Source: Syntrophaceae bacterium UBA5744
GTDB lineage: Bacteria; Desulfobacterota; Syntrophia; Syntrophales; UBA2192
DNA: 58,169 nucleotides
Assembly (NCBI GenBank): GCA_002419215.1
Contig: DIFQ01000085.1
Span: 1 to 58,169 of the forward strand
Direction: 5' to 3'
Made by a program: the position numbers and the translations under genes. Of this stretch, positions 8,715 through 17,872 are shown one piece after another. Within the stretch, counting starts at the first letter, position 1, and each line of letters opens with the position of its first letter. The notes beneath the pieces were generated by a model, which saw only the letters and a list, made by a program, of their open reading frames with translations, was not told the origin of the DNA and searched no databases.

Positions 8715-9146
8715 TCACATGAAGCAGGAGATCAACACCACCTGGTAAAGGACAACCCCGCTGTAAAGGGCGACCGCCATGGCAATCGCGGCCCTGGCGA
8801 TGCGAAATTTACTGTGAATACATAACAGGAGCAGGGCAAAGCCGACGACGGCAAGTTTCCAGACAATGAAATGATGTCCGAACAGGGTGATGGCCCAACC
8901 GGCAACAGGATTCAGCTCCGTTCCCCCGCCATACAGAATCATGTGGGTGAACAGGGCGTCGAAAATGTTTAACACGACGATCCCGATCAGCACGGTGAAG
9001 AGTCGATGACCGTAACGGTCGACATAGCCGCCGCGAACTCGATCCTCCCGGCGCCTGAAACGACTTCTTCGGCCGTAAAAAAAGGTGTGCCGGCTCAAAA
9101 TAGGGGTGGGTTTTTTGCGCCGGTCTGTTTCGCTTCTCTTGTCCAT
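8715..9146 (-). CDS. DUF5658-type membrane protein
   Basis: A 143-residue protein with a basic, Arg-rich cytoplasmic N-terminus (about 1-45) and three to four membrane helices. The core VLNIFDALFTHMILYGGGTELNP followed by a W-K-containing helix (HFIVWKLAVVGFALLLL) matches the DUF5658 pattern, whose role is unknown. A second copy of the same family lies at 38272-38616 in this window. Start is the ATG nearest the basic segment; an AGGAGG is 17 bases upstream, a little far. Monocistronic and convergent with the hypothetical pair at 7981-8627. Confidence 0.75.
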   Translation of the reverse strand: MDKRSETDRRKKPTPILSRHTFFYGRRSRFRRREDRVRGGYVDRYGHRLFTVLIGIVVLNIFDALFTHMILYGGGTELNPVAGWAITLFGHHFIVWKLAVVGFALLLLCIHSKFRIARAAIAMAVALYSGVVLYQVVLISCFM

Positions 9147-9716
9147 TACCGAATTTCGAAATACCTCCTTTCGGATCACTCTACTATGGATAGAACCCTC
9201 CGTAAATAAGAGGAACGTCTGATTTTTCTTCGCTGAAAAGCGGACTCGTCCGCCGCCATCGGCGAGGCCATCCCGGACCGGTCCGAAGTGGACCATCCGC
9301 CTTACTATCCGGCATCATTGAACATTCGCCTCCGCCATGCCGGAATGGACCTGTGAATCCTGTCCTTCCCGGAGAAGCATCCCGGTTCGAAATCGGCGTA
9401 ACCCGCCGGCTGCATTGATTAATCTTGCCTGATCCGACATCCGGAACGCCGTATGCTCATCGGGGAAGGCAACCAATCCATCATTGAAAGGATTCCCGAT
9501 GGCCATGATAGCGGTGACCGACATAAAACAAACGCAGGACAAACAGTGGCCGACGGCTTCCGATCATCAGGAAAGTGCTGAAAGGGCAGCTCATATCCTG
9601 CGCATCCTGATCATGAAGCGGCATCACCAGGACCGGCCGATTCGGGATGAGCATCGCGGGGCCCTGTTGGATACGTACGGCTGAGATGCGCTGAGGGACG
9701 TTCACGGAAAGGGGAT
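9147..9716. other. Long intergenic region
   Basis: About 570 bases with no convincing gene. One plus-strand frame (ATG 9499 to 9684, 61 residues) has only a weak AAGGA upstream and a polar composition without similarity that I can see. The remainder should hold the promoter of the DUF5658 gene. Confidence 0.4.
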
Positions 9717-9748
9717 AAGGCAGGGCCGTTGTCGGCCCTGCCTTTATT
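9717..9748. terminator. Intrinsic terminator hairpin
   Basis: GGCAGGGCCG and CGGCCCTGCC form a 10-bp stem with a TTGT loop, followed by TTTATT on the plus strand. It lies about 45 bases beyond the end of the minus-strand TRAP-type gene and could serve that gene, although the T-rich tail is better on the plus side. Confidence 0.65.
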
Positions 9749-9788
9749 CTGCCGGATCGGGGCTTTCTTCCATGGCAGCGCCCGGCGT

Positions 9789-11117
9789 CTACTTAAGTTT
9801 CTGCTCCCAGCCTTTCTTGCCTTCCGGATCCTTCCAGCCCTGGAAGCGCAGCGCCGGCGGCACGTCCCGCACTTTCCAGTACGCGCTGTTGACGCTGACA
9901 TAGGCGCGAAGCGATTCGAGGATCGTGCCGAAGTCCTTCCGGTCCTGCTCGCTCAGCGATTTATCGGAGGCCCGGGCATTCAGGAACCGGATGGTGGCAT
10001 TCTTTAAAAGGGCGAGATCCTTCTCGGGCCACTGCGTCAGGATAAGGTCGTTGCCGGGATTCCCGTCCCCGTCATTGGCCGTCAGGATCTTCTGCAGCGC
10101 TTCGCCCTGCTTTCTAACGGTTTCGCCATAGGACGACAGGACGTGGTCGCGGGCGACGCTCCTGACCAGCGTCTGCTGGGCCGGGCTCAATTGGTTCCAC
10201 ACGTTCTTGTTGATGATCATGTACGTGATCAGGAACTGCTGCTGCCATCCGGGGAAGTGCACGTAGCGATTCCCAACGGTTCCGGGGTTGCCTTCGGGAA
10301 GCCCGAAAAGCTGCGAGTAGTCGTCGACGGGGGTGGCGAACTCGAACGCCTGGAGCTTTCCGTCGGCGACGGCCTTCACCAGGGAGCCTCCCCCGGCGAC
10401 GGCCTGGATGAACTTGATGTTCTTTTTCGCAATCACGCCGCGGGCCACGAGGTCGTCGCAGGCGCGATCCAGGACGTACTGGGCGGGTGGCAGGTAGCGG
10501 AAGGTCCAGTTCTGCCGGCACATCCCGGCCAGTCCGATGCCGGGTGTCGACCCGGCCCTGCCGATGGGACGTTTGAAATAGCCGGAGAGCTGCTGGCAGC
10601 TCCCGGCGACGGGGAGGGCCACGATGTTCGCGCCGTTTGTGTCGAGGATCCGCTGGAGCTGGTCGAGGCCGGTCTCGGTGCCCCCGATCGATTTCCCGTA
10701 GAGGAAGCCCATGAACTCGTCAAAGGTGGGGCCCAGGGGAACGCCCGAATTGTAGATAAATCCCCACGCGGCGTTGATGTCCGATCCCGAAATATAAGCG
10801 GCATCGAAACCGCTCCCCCCCGCCAGGGGACCCCCCGCGGCCACGGCGGCCATGATGTTTTTGAATTCCTTGGGAATCGCCGGGGTCGGAGAGTACTTGG
10901 CGAACCGCACCTGCCCGGCCTGACCCAGTACGAGGGTCGAGATGCCCGCAAGCTTGACGGCATACTCGTCGGCCGGCGGGCCAAGGGCCGCCGAGGAACT
11001 GAAATTGCGGAAGGTGATGTCCACCGCCGGGGCGGATTGCGCAGTTGAAAAAATCGCGCAGACAACCGCCGCAACAACGGCACCAGAGCGCAACAGGCGA
11101 TGCGAGTGAGCCTTCAT
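9789..11117 (-). CDS. TRAP-type transporter solute-binding protein (DctP-like)
   Basis: A 442-residue periplasmic protein with a Sec signal (MKAHSHRLLRSG, then a hydrophobic run ending QSAPA). The C-terminal half resembles DctP-type binding proteins: a substrate-pocket region (YVHFPGWQQQFLITYMIINK) followed by VWNQLSPAQQTLVRSVARDH, the helix typical of TRAP C-termini. It is about 100 residues longer than the average DctP, with extra sequence at the end. Such proteins capture organic acids for a DctQM permease, but no dctQ or dctM is adjacent, so it is an orphan binding protein. Start fixed by AAGGAGGG upstream of ATG 11117. Ligand unknown. Confidence 0.75.
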   Translation of the reverse strand: MKAHSHRLLRSGAVVAAVVCAIFSTAQSAPAVDITFRNFSSSAALGPPADEYAVKLAGISTLVLGQAGQVRFAKYSPTPAIPKEFKNIMAAVAAGGPLAGGSGFDAAYISGSDINAAWGFIYNSGVPLGPTFDEFMGFLYGKSIGGTETGLDQLQRILDTNGANIVALPVAGSCQQLSGYFKRPIGRAGSTPGIGLAGMCRQNWTFRYLPPAQYVLDRACDDLVARGVIAKKNIKFIQAVAGGGSLVKAVADGKLQAFEFATPVDDYSQLFGLPEGNPGTVGNRYVHFPGWQQQFLITYMIINKNVWNQLSPAQQTLVRSVARDHVLSSYGETVRKQGEALQKILTANDGDGNPGNDLILTQWPEKDLALLKNATIRFLNARASDKSLSEQDRKDFGTILESLRAYVSVNSAYWKVRDVPPALRFQGWKDPEGKKGWEQKLK

Positions 11118-11377
11118 GGGTTCCCTCCTTCTTGGTTTTCTGATGGGGTTGTATAACGAAAAAAGAGCGCCTCCTTTTTTGATTATACACATTTTTTCAT
11201 AAAAGCAACCAGCGTGCACAGGCGGCGGCAATGGGTGGTCCCGAAGGGCGCAGAAAATGGAAATTCTGTAAAGCAAAACGGCCTGTTCTGGCAGTGTACA
11301 CGGTGCCCTGCCCCTGCCCGGTTTCCGCCTGCTGGCCGCGGGATGGCCCGCCGGATCTGCAATTCCGAAAATATTCT

Positions 11378-11405
11378 TAAAGTTCACGGCCTTTTCTTCC
11401 GAAAA
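11378..11405 (+). promoter_or_regulatory. Possible sigma-28-like promoter
   Basis: TAAAGTTC, a 12-base spacer and TCCGAAAA resemble the FliA promoter pattern (TAAAGTTT, 11 bases, GCCGATAA), with one base more in the spacer and two mismatches in the second box. It lies about 60 bases before the riboswitch, a suitable place for the pilus operon promoter. Chance similarity cannot be excluded. Confidence 0.3.
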
Positions 11406-11464
11406 AAAGACGTAGAGATGTCACGGCCTGGATCGGAACCCGGAGACGGGGCATTTCGCTTTGA

Positions 11465-11566
11465 AACAAGCAGGGCTGAAAAAGGCAAACCGCCCGAAAG
11501 GACGGGGCGCAAAGTCGCTGGCCTACGTCCGGGGAACGGATATGGCAGCAGGATTGCCGGCCTGGA
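11465..11566 (+). promoter_or_regulatory. GEMM-I cyclic dinucleotide riboswitch
   Basis: The conserved GEMM-I core is clearly readable: AAGGCAAACC, a short stem closed by a GAAA tetraloop (CCGCCC-GAAA-GGACGGGG), the linker GCGCAAAG, then a second stem starting GGCCTACG and returning through ATATGGC, which resembles the 11-nucleotide tetraloop receptor, and finally AGCAGGATTGCCGG. GEMM-I RNAs bind cyclic di-GMP; variants (GEMM-Ib) described in Geobacter bind cGAMP. The base aligned with the ligand-contacting G20 of the Vibrio Vc2 RNA appears to be G here, which favours c-di-GMP, though my hand alignment is not decisive. The first pilin gene begins about 200 bases downstream. No classical terminator follows the aptamer, so the mode of control is open. 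Confidence 0.9.
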
Positions 11567-11767
11567 GCATCGCGATGCCGTGGTCATCGACCGGCGACCA
11601 CAAGGGGTGAGGGTTCGATCATCCCGGCCTGCCACCGGATCTGCCGTTTCCCCGAACCAGAGAGCCGCAGACGGGCGAGATTCTATGACGAACCGGGTCT
11701 TCGCGGCTTTCCCGCCACGGAAAGGACGCAGCACCGGGATGGACAGCGCTTGCATCGGATCACGGAC

Positions 11768-12259
11768 ATGAAGAACGGGCGACGGGTGATTTTTTCCAAT
11801 GGCGGCTTTACCCTGGTCGAGCTCATCCTCGTGCTCTTCTTTTTCGCCATGGCCACGGCCATCGCCGTCCCCTCCTTCAGGGGCTACATCGACAACACGA
11901 GACTGAAAGGGGCCGCGCGCCAGATCATGTCGGACATCTACGATGTGCAGATGAGGACCAAGGCGGAGAACAGGCCATACACGATCACATACGGCCCCGA
12001 TCCGGCCAATACCTGCAGGATCCAGGCAACCGCGGCCAACGGCCTTGCCGCCGTTGACGAAACGAAATCCCTGGCCGAGCATGGAAGCGACATCCGGATC
12101 ACGGCAACCACGTTCACCTCGAACCAGGCAAATTTTCAGGCGAGAGGGATCCTGAGCGAGGACAACAGGACCATCACCCTGAGAAACAGCCGGAACTCGA
12201 CGGCGGGGATCTCCGTGAGTCTCACAGGAAGGGCCAATGTTCAATTCACTCTGCAATAA
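11768..12259 (+). CDS. FimT/GspH-type minor pseudopilin
   Basis: Prepilin-like protein of 163 residues. After a short basic leader (MKNGRRVIFSNG) comes the prepilin peptidase site G-FTLVELILVL with the conserved glutamate at mature position 5, followed by a hydrophobic helix. The C-terminal part has the GspH/FimT style of beta strands (ITYGPDP, SDIRITATTF, TGRANVQFTLQ). It is the first gene of a five-gene minor pilin/PilY1 cluster controlled by the upstream riboswitch. Minor pilins of this class prime assembly of type IV pili or type II secretion pseudopili. An in-frame ATG at 11750 exists but gives an unusual leader. Confidence 0.88.
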   Translation: MKNGRRVIFSNGGFTLVELILVLFFFAMATAIAVPSFRGYIDNTRLKGAARQIMSDIYDVQMRTKAENRPYTITYGPDPANTCRIQATAANGLAAVDETKSLAEHGSDIRITATTFTSNQANFQARGILSEDNRTITLRNSRNSTAGISVSLTGRANVQFTLQ

Positions 12260-12656
12260 AAAAGGGATTACGATCGTCGAGCTCGTGCTGACCATGTTCC
12301 TCACGGCTATCGGCATCATGGCCCTGCTCTCCATGCAGCCCATCTCCTGGCAGACGGCGGGCCGGTCGGACTTCATGGGCAGGGCCGCGGGGGTCCTGCA
12401 GAGCGAACTGGAACGAAACGAGATCCGGATCATGAACCCGGCCAATACCGTGTCGACGGGCACGACGACCCGGACGGTCTATCCCAGCGGCGCGACCACG
12501 TTGCAGCGGGGCGACGTTGCCTACACGGTGGCAACGACGGTCTCGTCGCTTGCCACAAACGCCTGGCGGGTCGATGTCCGGGTCACCTGGCCGGGAAACA
12601 CCCGGGGCATCGCCGAGTCGCTGACCGTAACCCGACAGGAGACATACCGGCAATGA
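12237..12656 (+). CDS. PilV-type minor pilin
   Basis: Product of 139 residues with a short leader MFNSLCNKK and cleavage site G-ITIVELVLTM, followed by a helix and a small globular domain ending in a strand-rich region (WRVDVRVTWPG). This matches PilV/GspI-like minor pilins. It overlaps the end of the fimT-like gene by 23 bases and its stop overlaps the next start, so translation is coupled. The membrane pilin would be inserted through Sec and cleaved by PilD, whose gene is not in the window. Assignment to PilV rather than another minor pilin rests mainly on gene order. Confidence 0.82.
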   Translation: MFNSLCNKKGITIVELVLTMFLTAIGIMALLSMQPISWQTAGRSDFMGRAAGVLQSELERNEIRIMNPANTVSTGTTTRTVYPSGATTLQRGDVAYTVATTVSSLATNAWRVDVRVTWPGNTRGIAESLTVTRQETYRQ

Positions 12657-13387
12657 TGAGGAAGCGAAAAGGCAACAGGGGGTTTTCTCTCGTCGAATGC
12701 GTCGTCGCCGTCGCCGTGGGGATGTCGATCCTCGGCGCCGTCTACATGGCGGTCTGGACGGGCCAGCGCTCCACCACGGGCATCGACCGCAAGGTCACGA
12801 CCGGCCAGGACGCGCGGGCGGCCCTGGAAGTGATGGCCATGGAGATGCGCATGGCCTCCTACAACCCGTTCTACGCGGCCAACCCCTGGACGGACATCGC
12901 CAGCTGCAACGCGGGCGATTCGACCCGGCGGGGCATCCAGAACGCGACGGCCGGCACGATCCAGATCCAGATGGACCTCAGCGGCAACAGCGCCTGCGGG
13001 GATGCGGCCAATGAGATCATCGTGTATGCCCTCGACACGGTGAATCGGCGCATCACCCGGGAACCCTGGACCTGCTCGGGCTCGCCGGTTTCGGCAGGCG
13101 TCCAGTCCTTTCTCGGGGCGGCGGCCGGGGAGGCGAAAACGGTCCGCGTGGTCAACGCGGATGCCGGGGTGGCGATCCCGCTTTTCCGCTACTTCAACAG
13201 CACGGGCGCCGACATCACGAGCAGCCTTCCCGGCGCGATCAGCCAGATCCGGCGGATCGAGATCACCCTCGTCGTGGACAGCGAGAACGTCGATCCGACG
13301 CTCGTCAACGCCGATCAGGGGCCTCAACGGCGCAGGATGATCTACTCGACCAGCGTGGTTCCGAGAAATCACGCCATTCAATTCTGA
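12653..13387 (+). CDS. PilW-type minor pilin
   Basis: A 244-residue minor pilin. The basic leader MMRKRKGNR precedes the peptidase site G-FSLVECVVAV, with E at mature position 5. The adjoining region (TTGQDARAALEVMAMEMRMA) is the characteristic PilW helix, and the long beta-rich C-terminus fits the family. ATG 12653 overlaps the preceding stop codon by four bases. PilW works with FimT, PilV, PilX and PilE in the priming complex beneath PilY1 at the tip of type IV pili. Codon use and GC match the neighbours. Confidence 0.87.
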   Translation: MMRKRKGNRGFSLVECVVAVAVGMSILGAVYMAVWTGQRSTTGIDRKVTTGQDARAALEVMAMEMRMASYNPFYAANPWTDIASCNAGDSTRRGIQNATAGTIQIQMDLSGNSACGDAANEIIVYALDTVNRRITREPWTCSGSPVSAGVQSFLGAAAGEAKTVRVVNADAGVAIPLFRYFNSTGADITSSLPGAISQIRRIEITLVVDSENVDPTLVNADQGPQRRRMIYSTSVVPRNHAIQF

Positions 13388-13402
13388 GAAGGCGACGACG
13401 GT

Positions 13403-13879
13403 ATGAAAAATTGCTTGCGGGAAAACGGTTTTGCCCTCATCGCGGCCCTTCTGGCCAACCTGATCCTCCTGGCCGTCGGGATCCTGGCCGTCAATCTCTC
13501 CAGCGGCGATATCCGGATCAGCATGAGGTCCGTGGGCGACAAGAAGGCGCTGAACGCCGCGGAGACGGGCGTGCATGAACTCTCGCGGCTTTTCGACCCC
13601 GCGACGGCCTTTAACGGCACCGTGTTCCCCGTGAGCTATCGGGCGCTCAGCGGCGGACAGGATTCGACGACGCAGTATTCGATCGCCCAGCCGATCGTGC
13701 CCCCTACGGGCCCGTCGACCCTTCAGCTCAACGGATACGCCATCGGGGGGGCGCAGATGTGGGGGCAGAGCCGGTACAGCACAACGGTCACGGGAAGGAA
13801 CACGGCCTTCAACACGAGCGTGACCGTCGATGTCGAGGTCGGCTTCGGCCCCATCGAGATCTCCACCATGTCCAGATAG
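13403..13879 (+). CDS. PilX-type minor pilin
   Basis: A 158-residue protein starting MKNCLRENG-FALIAALLAN, the short-leader PilX N-terminus in which the usual E5 is replaced; here the fifth mature residue is A, as is common for PilX/GspK-like pilins that cap the structure. The helix is followed by NLSSGDIRISMRSVGDKKAL and NAAETGVHEL, the recognisable PilX N-terminal region with its AETG motif. It lies 15 bases after the pilW-like gene and nine bases before pilY1. Lack of E5 fits a tip position, by analogy with GspK. Confidence 0.85.
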   Translation: MKNCLRENGFALIAALLANLILLAVGILAVNLSSGDIRISMRSVGDKKALNAAETGVHELSRLFDPATAFNGTVFPVSYRALSGGQDSTTQYSIAQPIVPPTGPSTLQLNGYAIGGAQMWGQSRYSTTVTGRNTAFNTSVTVDVEVGFGPIEISTMSR

Positions 13880-13888
13880 GAGAGCCCC

Positions 13889-16882
13889 ATGACTCTGCGG
13901 AAACGTTTTGCGGCAGCCCTGCTTCTGATCGCGTGCACCCTCGCCCCCTCACCGGGAATCGGCGCAGATGAAACGGCCCTCTTCAACTCCACCCAGCCCG
14001 ACGTGCTGATCATGCTCGATCTGTCCGGCAGCATGAAGCGAAATCCGGCGGGCATTTTTCAGATCTACGGGAACGAAGACTGTTCGATCGTCGACGGGAT
14101 GGGCTGGACCGACTGCCGGCGCTACATCATCGCCAAGCGGGCCGTCTTCAACCTGCTGGACGACAACCGCGACGGCAAGATCGACTCGAGCGACGAAACG
14201 AGCCTCGGTATCCGCGTCGGCTACGTCGCCTACTACCTGGCCCTGGACTTTATGACCGAGGTGACGGGCATCCGCCGGGAGATCGGCACGCCTTATGCCG
14301 ACCTGTACTGCAACTCCAACGGCAACGGCACGGCCTGCACGAAGACCAAGGAGGACACGGCGTGCACCACCATGGCCTCGGCCGGCCTGCCCATGAGCTT
14401 TTACTGCGAGAAGACCGCTTCCGACACGCCCATGAACAGCGCCCTGCGGGACGCGAAGACCTACCTCGACGCGCACAAGGCCGCCGACCCGGCGAAGGAC
14501 TGCCGGCAGAAGTTCGTCATCCTCATCTCCGACGGCGGCGACACCCATTCCTGCGATTACGGCGACGGCACGGCCCCCACGCAGTACAAACAGCGGAGGC
14601 TCTCCGTCCTGAGGGCCAAGGCCCTGAAGGACGCCGGCTACAAGGTCTTCGTCGTGGGCTTCGGCTCCAACGCGCCGTCCCATGAAAAGTACACTCTCGA
14701 ATGGATGGCCTACCACGCAGGGACGGACAACCCCCTGGCGGCAAACGTCGGCAGCACCTCCGCCCTGAACCTTGCCGCCTTCTCGCCGGATCCCTGCTCG
14801 GTCAACGAGACCCAGCTCACGGGTGCCTGCGACTGGACGGGGTACTGTTTTGCCGTCAACAACGACCCGGGCAACATTGCCCTGTCGGGGTACGCCTTCA
14901 TGGCCAACAACGGCGGCGAACTCCAGACGGCTCTCAAGCAGGCCATCGGCGTGATCCGCGAGTCGAGCCAGTCCTTCGCGACGGCCTCCATCGCGTCGGC
15001 GCGGACTTCCGACGAGAACACCCTCTACGAGGCCTCCTTCCAGCCCGCCGGCACGGACCCCACCTGGACCGGGCATCTGACGAAGTATTCCATCAATTCC
15101 GACGGGACCGTGGGCGCCGCCCTCTGGGACGCGGGGAGCCTCCTCAAGAGCAAGGACGCGGCGAGCCGGAACATCTACACCTACAAGGGCTCGAACCCCC
15201 TGGCGGCCTTCACGACATCGAACATCTCCACGGCAGACCTGGGCGTGGCGACGACGGGCGAGCGTGACGACATCGTCGGATACATTCGGGGAGAAAGCGC
15301 CTACAACGTGGACAACTGGAAGCTGGGCGACATCTTCCGGTCCTCGCCGATCACCGTCGGGACCCCTACCCCGTACTTCCAGGACCGGTTCGACAGCAGC
15401 AGCCCGACCGCTTACGACACCTTCCGGGCAGGCAACGTGCGGACCTCGGTCAACGGCAAGAGGATCGTCGTGGCCGGGGCCAACGACGGCCAGCTTCACG
15501 CCTTCAAGACTATCGACGGGAGCGAGGCCTGGAGCTTCATCCCGCCGAACTTCCTCCACAAGCTCAAGAACATCGCCCACAAGGCGCACCCGACGGGGCT
15601 TTCCCACCAGTACTTTGTAGACGGTCCCATCACGGTGGCCGAAGCGTGGCTGCCGGCAAGCCCTCCGGGCGTCCCCGCGGCAAAGCTCCTCGCGGACTGG
15701 AGAACGCTGCTGATCCTCGGCGAAGGGCGCGGCGCCATGAGTTACCTCTGGAGCTCCTCGTCGACCTGTGCTTCCGGTTTCGACAGCAGCTACTCGACGA
15801 CCTACCCCTACTACTGCGGCTACCATGCCCTGGACATCACAAACACGACGGCCGCGCCCACCTACAAGTGGCGGCTCAACCCGACGGCGGCCCAGGCGCC
15901 TTACCTGGGCGAGCCCTGGAGCAAGATCTACGTGGCCCGGGTAAAGATCAACGGCAGCGAGAAGTGGGTCGGCTTCATGGGGGGCGGCCACAACCTCTCC
16001 TCCTGCTCGACAACGGACTGCGACAAGAGGGGAAAGGGCTTCTTCGTCATCGATCTTGCCGACGGCAGCATCCTCTGGAGCTACACCCTGCAGAACGACA
16101 CGAACATGAGCTATGCCCTTCCGGGCTCGACGGCCATGGTCGACACGGATAACGACGGCTACATCGACCGGGTCTACATCGGCGATCTCGGCGGGACGAT
16201 GTGGCGCTTCAAGTTCTGCTCGTATTACGGCGGGGCCTCCTGCAACACGGCAAACTGGGCGGGCGGGCGCCTCTTTTCGGGCACGGCGGGCGCCGTCTAC
16301 TCGATCCCCTCCGTGGCCAGGGATGCCAGGGGGAATCTCTGGGTCTTCTGGGGCACCGGTGACAAGGTCGACGTGACGGGCACCACCGTTGCGAACAGAT
16401 TCTACGCCGTGAAGGATGCCGATGCGGCAACCCCCCGGGTGCTTGCCGACCTGATCAACATCACCTCATCGACCTACGCGGACAGCGACACCCGGAAGGG
16501 CTGGGTTGTCAGCCTGACGGGCACCGGGGAGAAGGTACTGGGCGATTCGGCGGTCTTCGGCGGGGTCGTCTACTTCACCTCCTTCACCCCCGACGCAGGG
16601 AGTGCCAGCACTTGCAGCTCGGGCGGGACGGGACTGCTCTACGGGATCGATTTTGTCGGAGGCACGGGGATCATGCCCGGTTCGGCGAAGAGCATGAGCC
16701 TCGGGGGGGGCGTCCCCTCGTCGCCGGTGATCTCCTACAATCCCAACACGACCTCGCCCGATCTGTTCGTGACGGCAAGCAGCGCCACCGGCGGGGTGCA
16801 TTCCCGCCGGGTGGCGGTCAACCCGCCGACCATGTCGAGCCGGGCAAACATCCTGCTTTGGCGCGACAGGCGGATCCAGTAG
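13889..16882 (+). CDS. PilY1-like type IV pilus tip adhesin
   Basis: A 997-residue secreted protein with a Sec signal (about 1-26). A von Willebrand A domain follows, with the metal-site motif LDLSGSMK near residue 45 and an inserted DDNRDGKIDSSDE loop near residue 90 that looks like a calcium-binding hand. The second half (about 500-990) is the PilY1 C-terminal beta propeller: GANDGQLHAFKTIDGSEAW and near residue 750 the calcium loop DTDNDGYIDR followed by VYIGDLGGTMWRF. PilY1 sits on the minor pilin complex and mediates adhesion and surface sensing. Several cysteines in the N-terminal half (AKDCRQK, THSCDYG, GACDWTGYC) could form disulphides. It closes the riboswitch-controlled cluster. Confidence 0.92.
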   Translation: MTLRKRFAAALLLIACTLAPSPGIGADETALFNSTQPDVLIMLDLSGSMKRNPAGIFQIYGNEDCSIVDGMGWTDCRRYIIAKRAVFNLLDDNRDGKIDSSDETSLGIRVGYVAYYLALDFMTEVTGIRREIGTPYADLYCNSNGNGTACTKTKEDTACTTMASAGLPMSFYCEKTASDTPMNSALRDAKTYLDAHKAADPAKDCRQKFVILISDGGDTHSCDYGDGTAPTQYKQRRLSVLRAKALKDAGYKVFVVGFGSNAPSHEKYTLEWMAYHAGTDNPLAANVGSTSALNLAAFSPDPCSVNETQLTGACDWTGYCFAVNNDPGNIALSGYAFMANNGGELQTALKQAIGVIRESSQSFATASIASARTSDENTLYEASFQPAGTDPTWTGHLTKYSINSDGTVGAALWDAGSLLKSKDAASRNIYTYKGSNPLAAFTTSNISTADLGVATTGERDDIVGYIRGESAYNVDNWKLGDIFRSSPITVGTPTPYFQDRFDSSSPTAYDTFRAGNVRTSVNGKRIVVAGANDGQLHAFKTIDGSEAWSFIPPNFLHKLKNIAHKAHPTGLSHQYFVDGPITVAEAWLPASPPGVPAAKLLADWRTLLILGEGRGAMSYLWSSSSTCASGFDSSYSTTYPYYCGYHALDITNTTAAPTYKWRLNPTAAQAPYLGEPWSKIYVARVKINGSEKWVGFMGGGHNLSSCSTTDCDKRGKGFFVIDLADGSILWSYTLQNDTNMSYALPGSTAMVDTDNDGYIDRVYIGDLGGTMWRFKFCSYYGGASCNTANWAGGRLFSGTAGAVYSIPSVARDARGNLWVFWGTGDKVDVTGTTVANRFYAVKDADAATPRVLADLINITSSTYADSDTRKGWVVSLTGTGEKVLGDSAVFGGVVYFTSFTPDAGSASTCSSGGTGLLYGIDFVGGTGIMPGSAKSMSLGGGVPSSPVISYNPNTTSPDLFVTASSATGGVHSRRVAVNPPTMSSRANILLWRDRRIQ

Positions 16883-17308
16883 CGTCGGCGTCAGGACCCC
16901 GGGGCGCACGGCCCCGGAAGGCGTCAGGCAAATCAGGGGGCCGGCTGCGTCTTCGAATGAAGAGCAGCCCGCCCCTTTTTGTTTCCTTGCGGGAAGATCG
17001 TTCCCCGTCGAGGACGTTCAGGGGATCGACGGGGGTGAATCGGCTCAAGACCCATCAGGTTTCCGGACGATAAAAATACGTGATTCCCCGATAGCCAACT
17101 GCACTGCCTGCCGTAAACTTAACCTTAGATCAATCCGCACGTTCCCCGGTTCATCGGGCATCGAATGTCTGACGGTCACACGGCGGCCCACTCTTTCCCG
17201 CAGCCCGATCCCGCCGATCGCCGCCGTTGCAGGTCCTCCGTGCATCGTCCCCCGGTAAAGAGGCGATGCCCCTGATCATCGGCATTTCGTTGCAGAGAGG
17301 TGGCCACC
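16883..17308. other. Intergenic region after pilY1
   Basis: About 425 bases with no supported gene. It contains a 9-bp perfect inverted repeat, CCCCGTCGA at 17003-17011 and its complement at 17026-17034, without a T-run; it may be a weak transcript end for the pilus cluster. Confidence 0.45.
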
Positions 17309-17809
17309 ATGCATGATCCCGAGCGAAAATTCATCCTCCAGCAAGGCCTGGAAGACCCGGGGCCGCAAGACACTCACCGGCGGTTCGAGGCGCTTCTCTT
17401 TCAGCCGCGATTGATTGGTCTTTTGTTTTTGGCCGGCATCACTTTCCAGTCTCCGGCCGTTTTCCTCGGCCTGTGGGCGGTTCTCTGGTGGAGTGCGCTC
17501 CTTCCACGCTTAAACCCCTTCGACGCCCTCTACAATCTCACCCTGGGCACCCGGGCCGGCGCCATCCGCCTCGGGCCGGCTCCGGCTCCGCGACGCTTCG
17601 CCCAGGGCATGGCAGGCACGTTTGCGCTGGCGATTGGTGTCCTGTTGCGACTGGAGTGGTTTATCCCGGCCTTCGTTCTGGAAGGGTTTCTCGGCGCGGC
17701 GATTGTCGCCTTGATCTTTGGGCGATTCTGCCTGGGATCCTACATCTATCATCTACTGCGCGGGGAAACTGAATTTGCCGGCAAGACCCTTCCATGGTCC
17801 CATCGATAG
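17309..17809 (+). CDS. Integral membrane protein, DUF4395-like
   Basis: A 166-residue membrane protein with four predicted helices. Residues around FNPRLIG-like QPRLIGLLFLAGITF, the loop PRLNPFDALYNLTLG and a terminal FGRFCLGSYIYHLL recall DUF4395-type proteins, though I cannot confirm that by alignment. Start is ATG 17309, with GAGAGG eight bases upstream; a GTG at 17300 is less likely. It stands alone between a long gap and the decayed glcD copy on the other strand. Function unknown. Confidence 0.65.
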   Translation: MHDPERKFILQQGLEDPGPQDTHRRFEALLFQPRLIGLLFLAGITFQSPAVFLGLWAVLWWSALLPRLNPFDALYNLTLGTRAGAIRLGPAPAPRRFAQGMAGTFALAIGVLLRLEWFIPAFVLEGFLGAAIVALIFGRFCLGSYIYHLLRGETEFAGKTLPWSHR

Positions 17810-17872
17810 AACCTCGCTTCGGAGCAATGAATGATCTGCGGCTCCGGGATCAGACACGGGTCATGACGCATC

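Noticed and set aside
9499..9684. 61-codon plus-strand frame
   Set aside because: Weak ribosome site and no protein-like pattern; left as intergenic.
11605..11640. GGTTCGATC resembling a tRNA T-loop, ending GCCA nearby
   Set aside because: The flanking bases do not form a T-stem or an acceptor stem, so no tRNA.
13949..15991. Minus-strand frame of 680 codons
   Set aside because: Antisense shadow of pilY1, caused by high GC in third positions.
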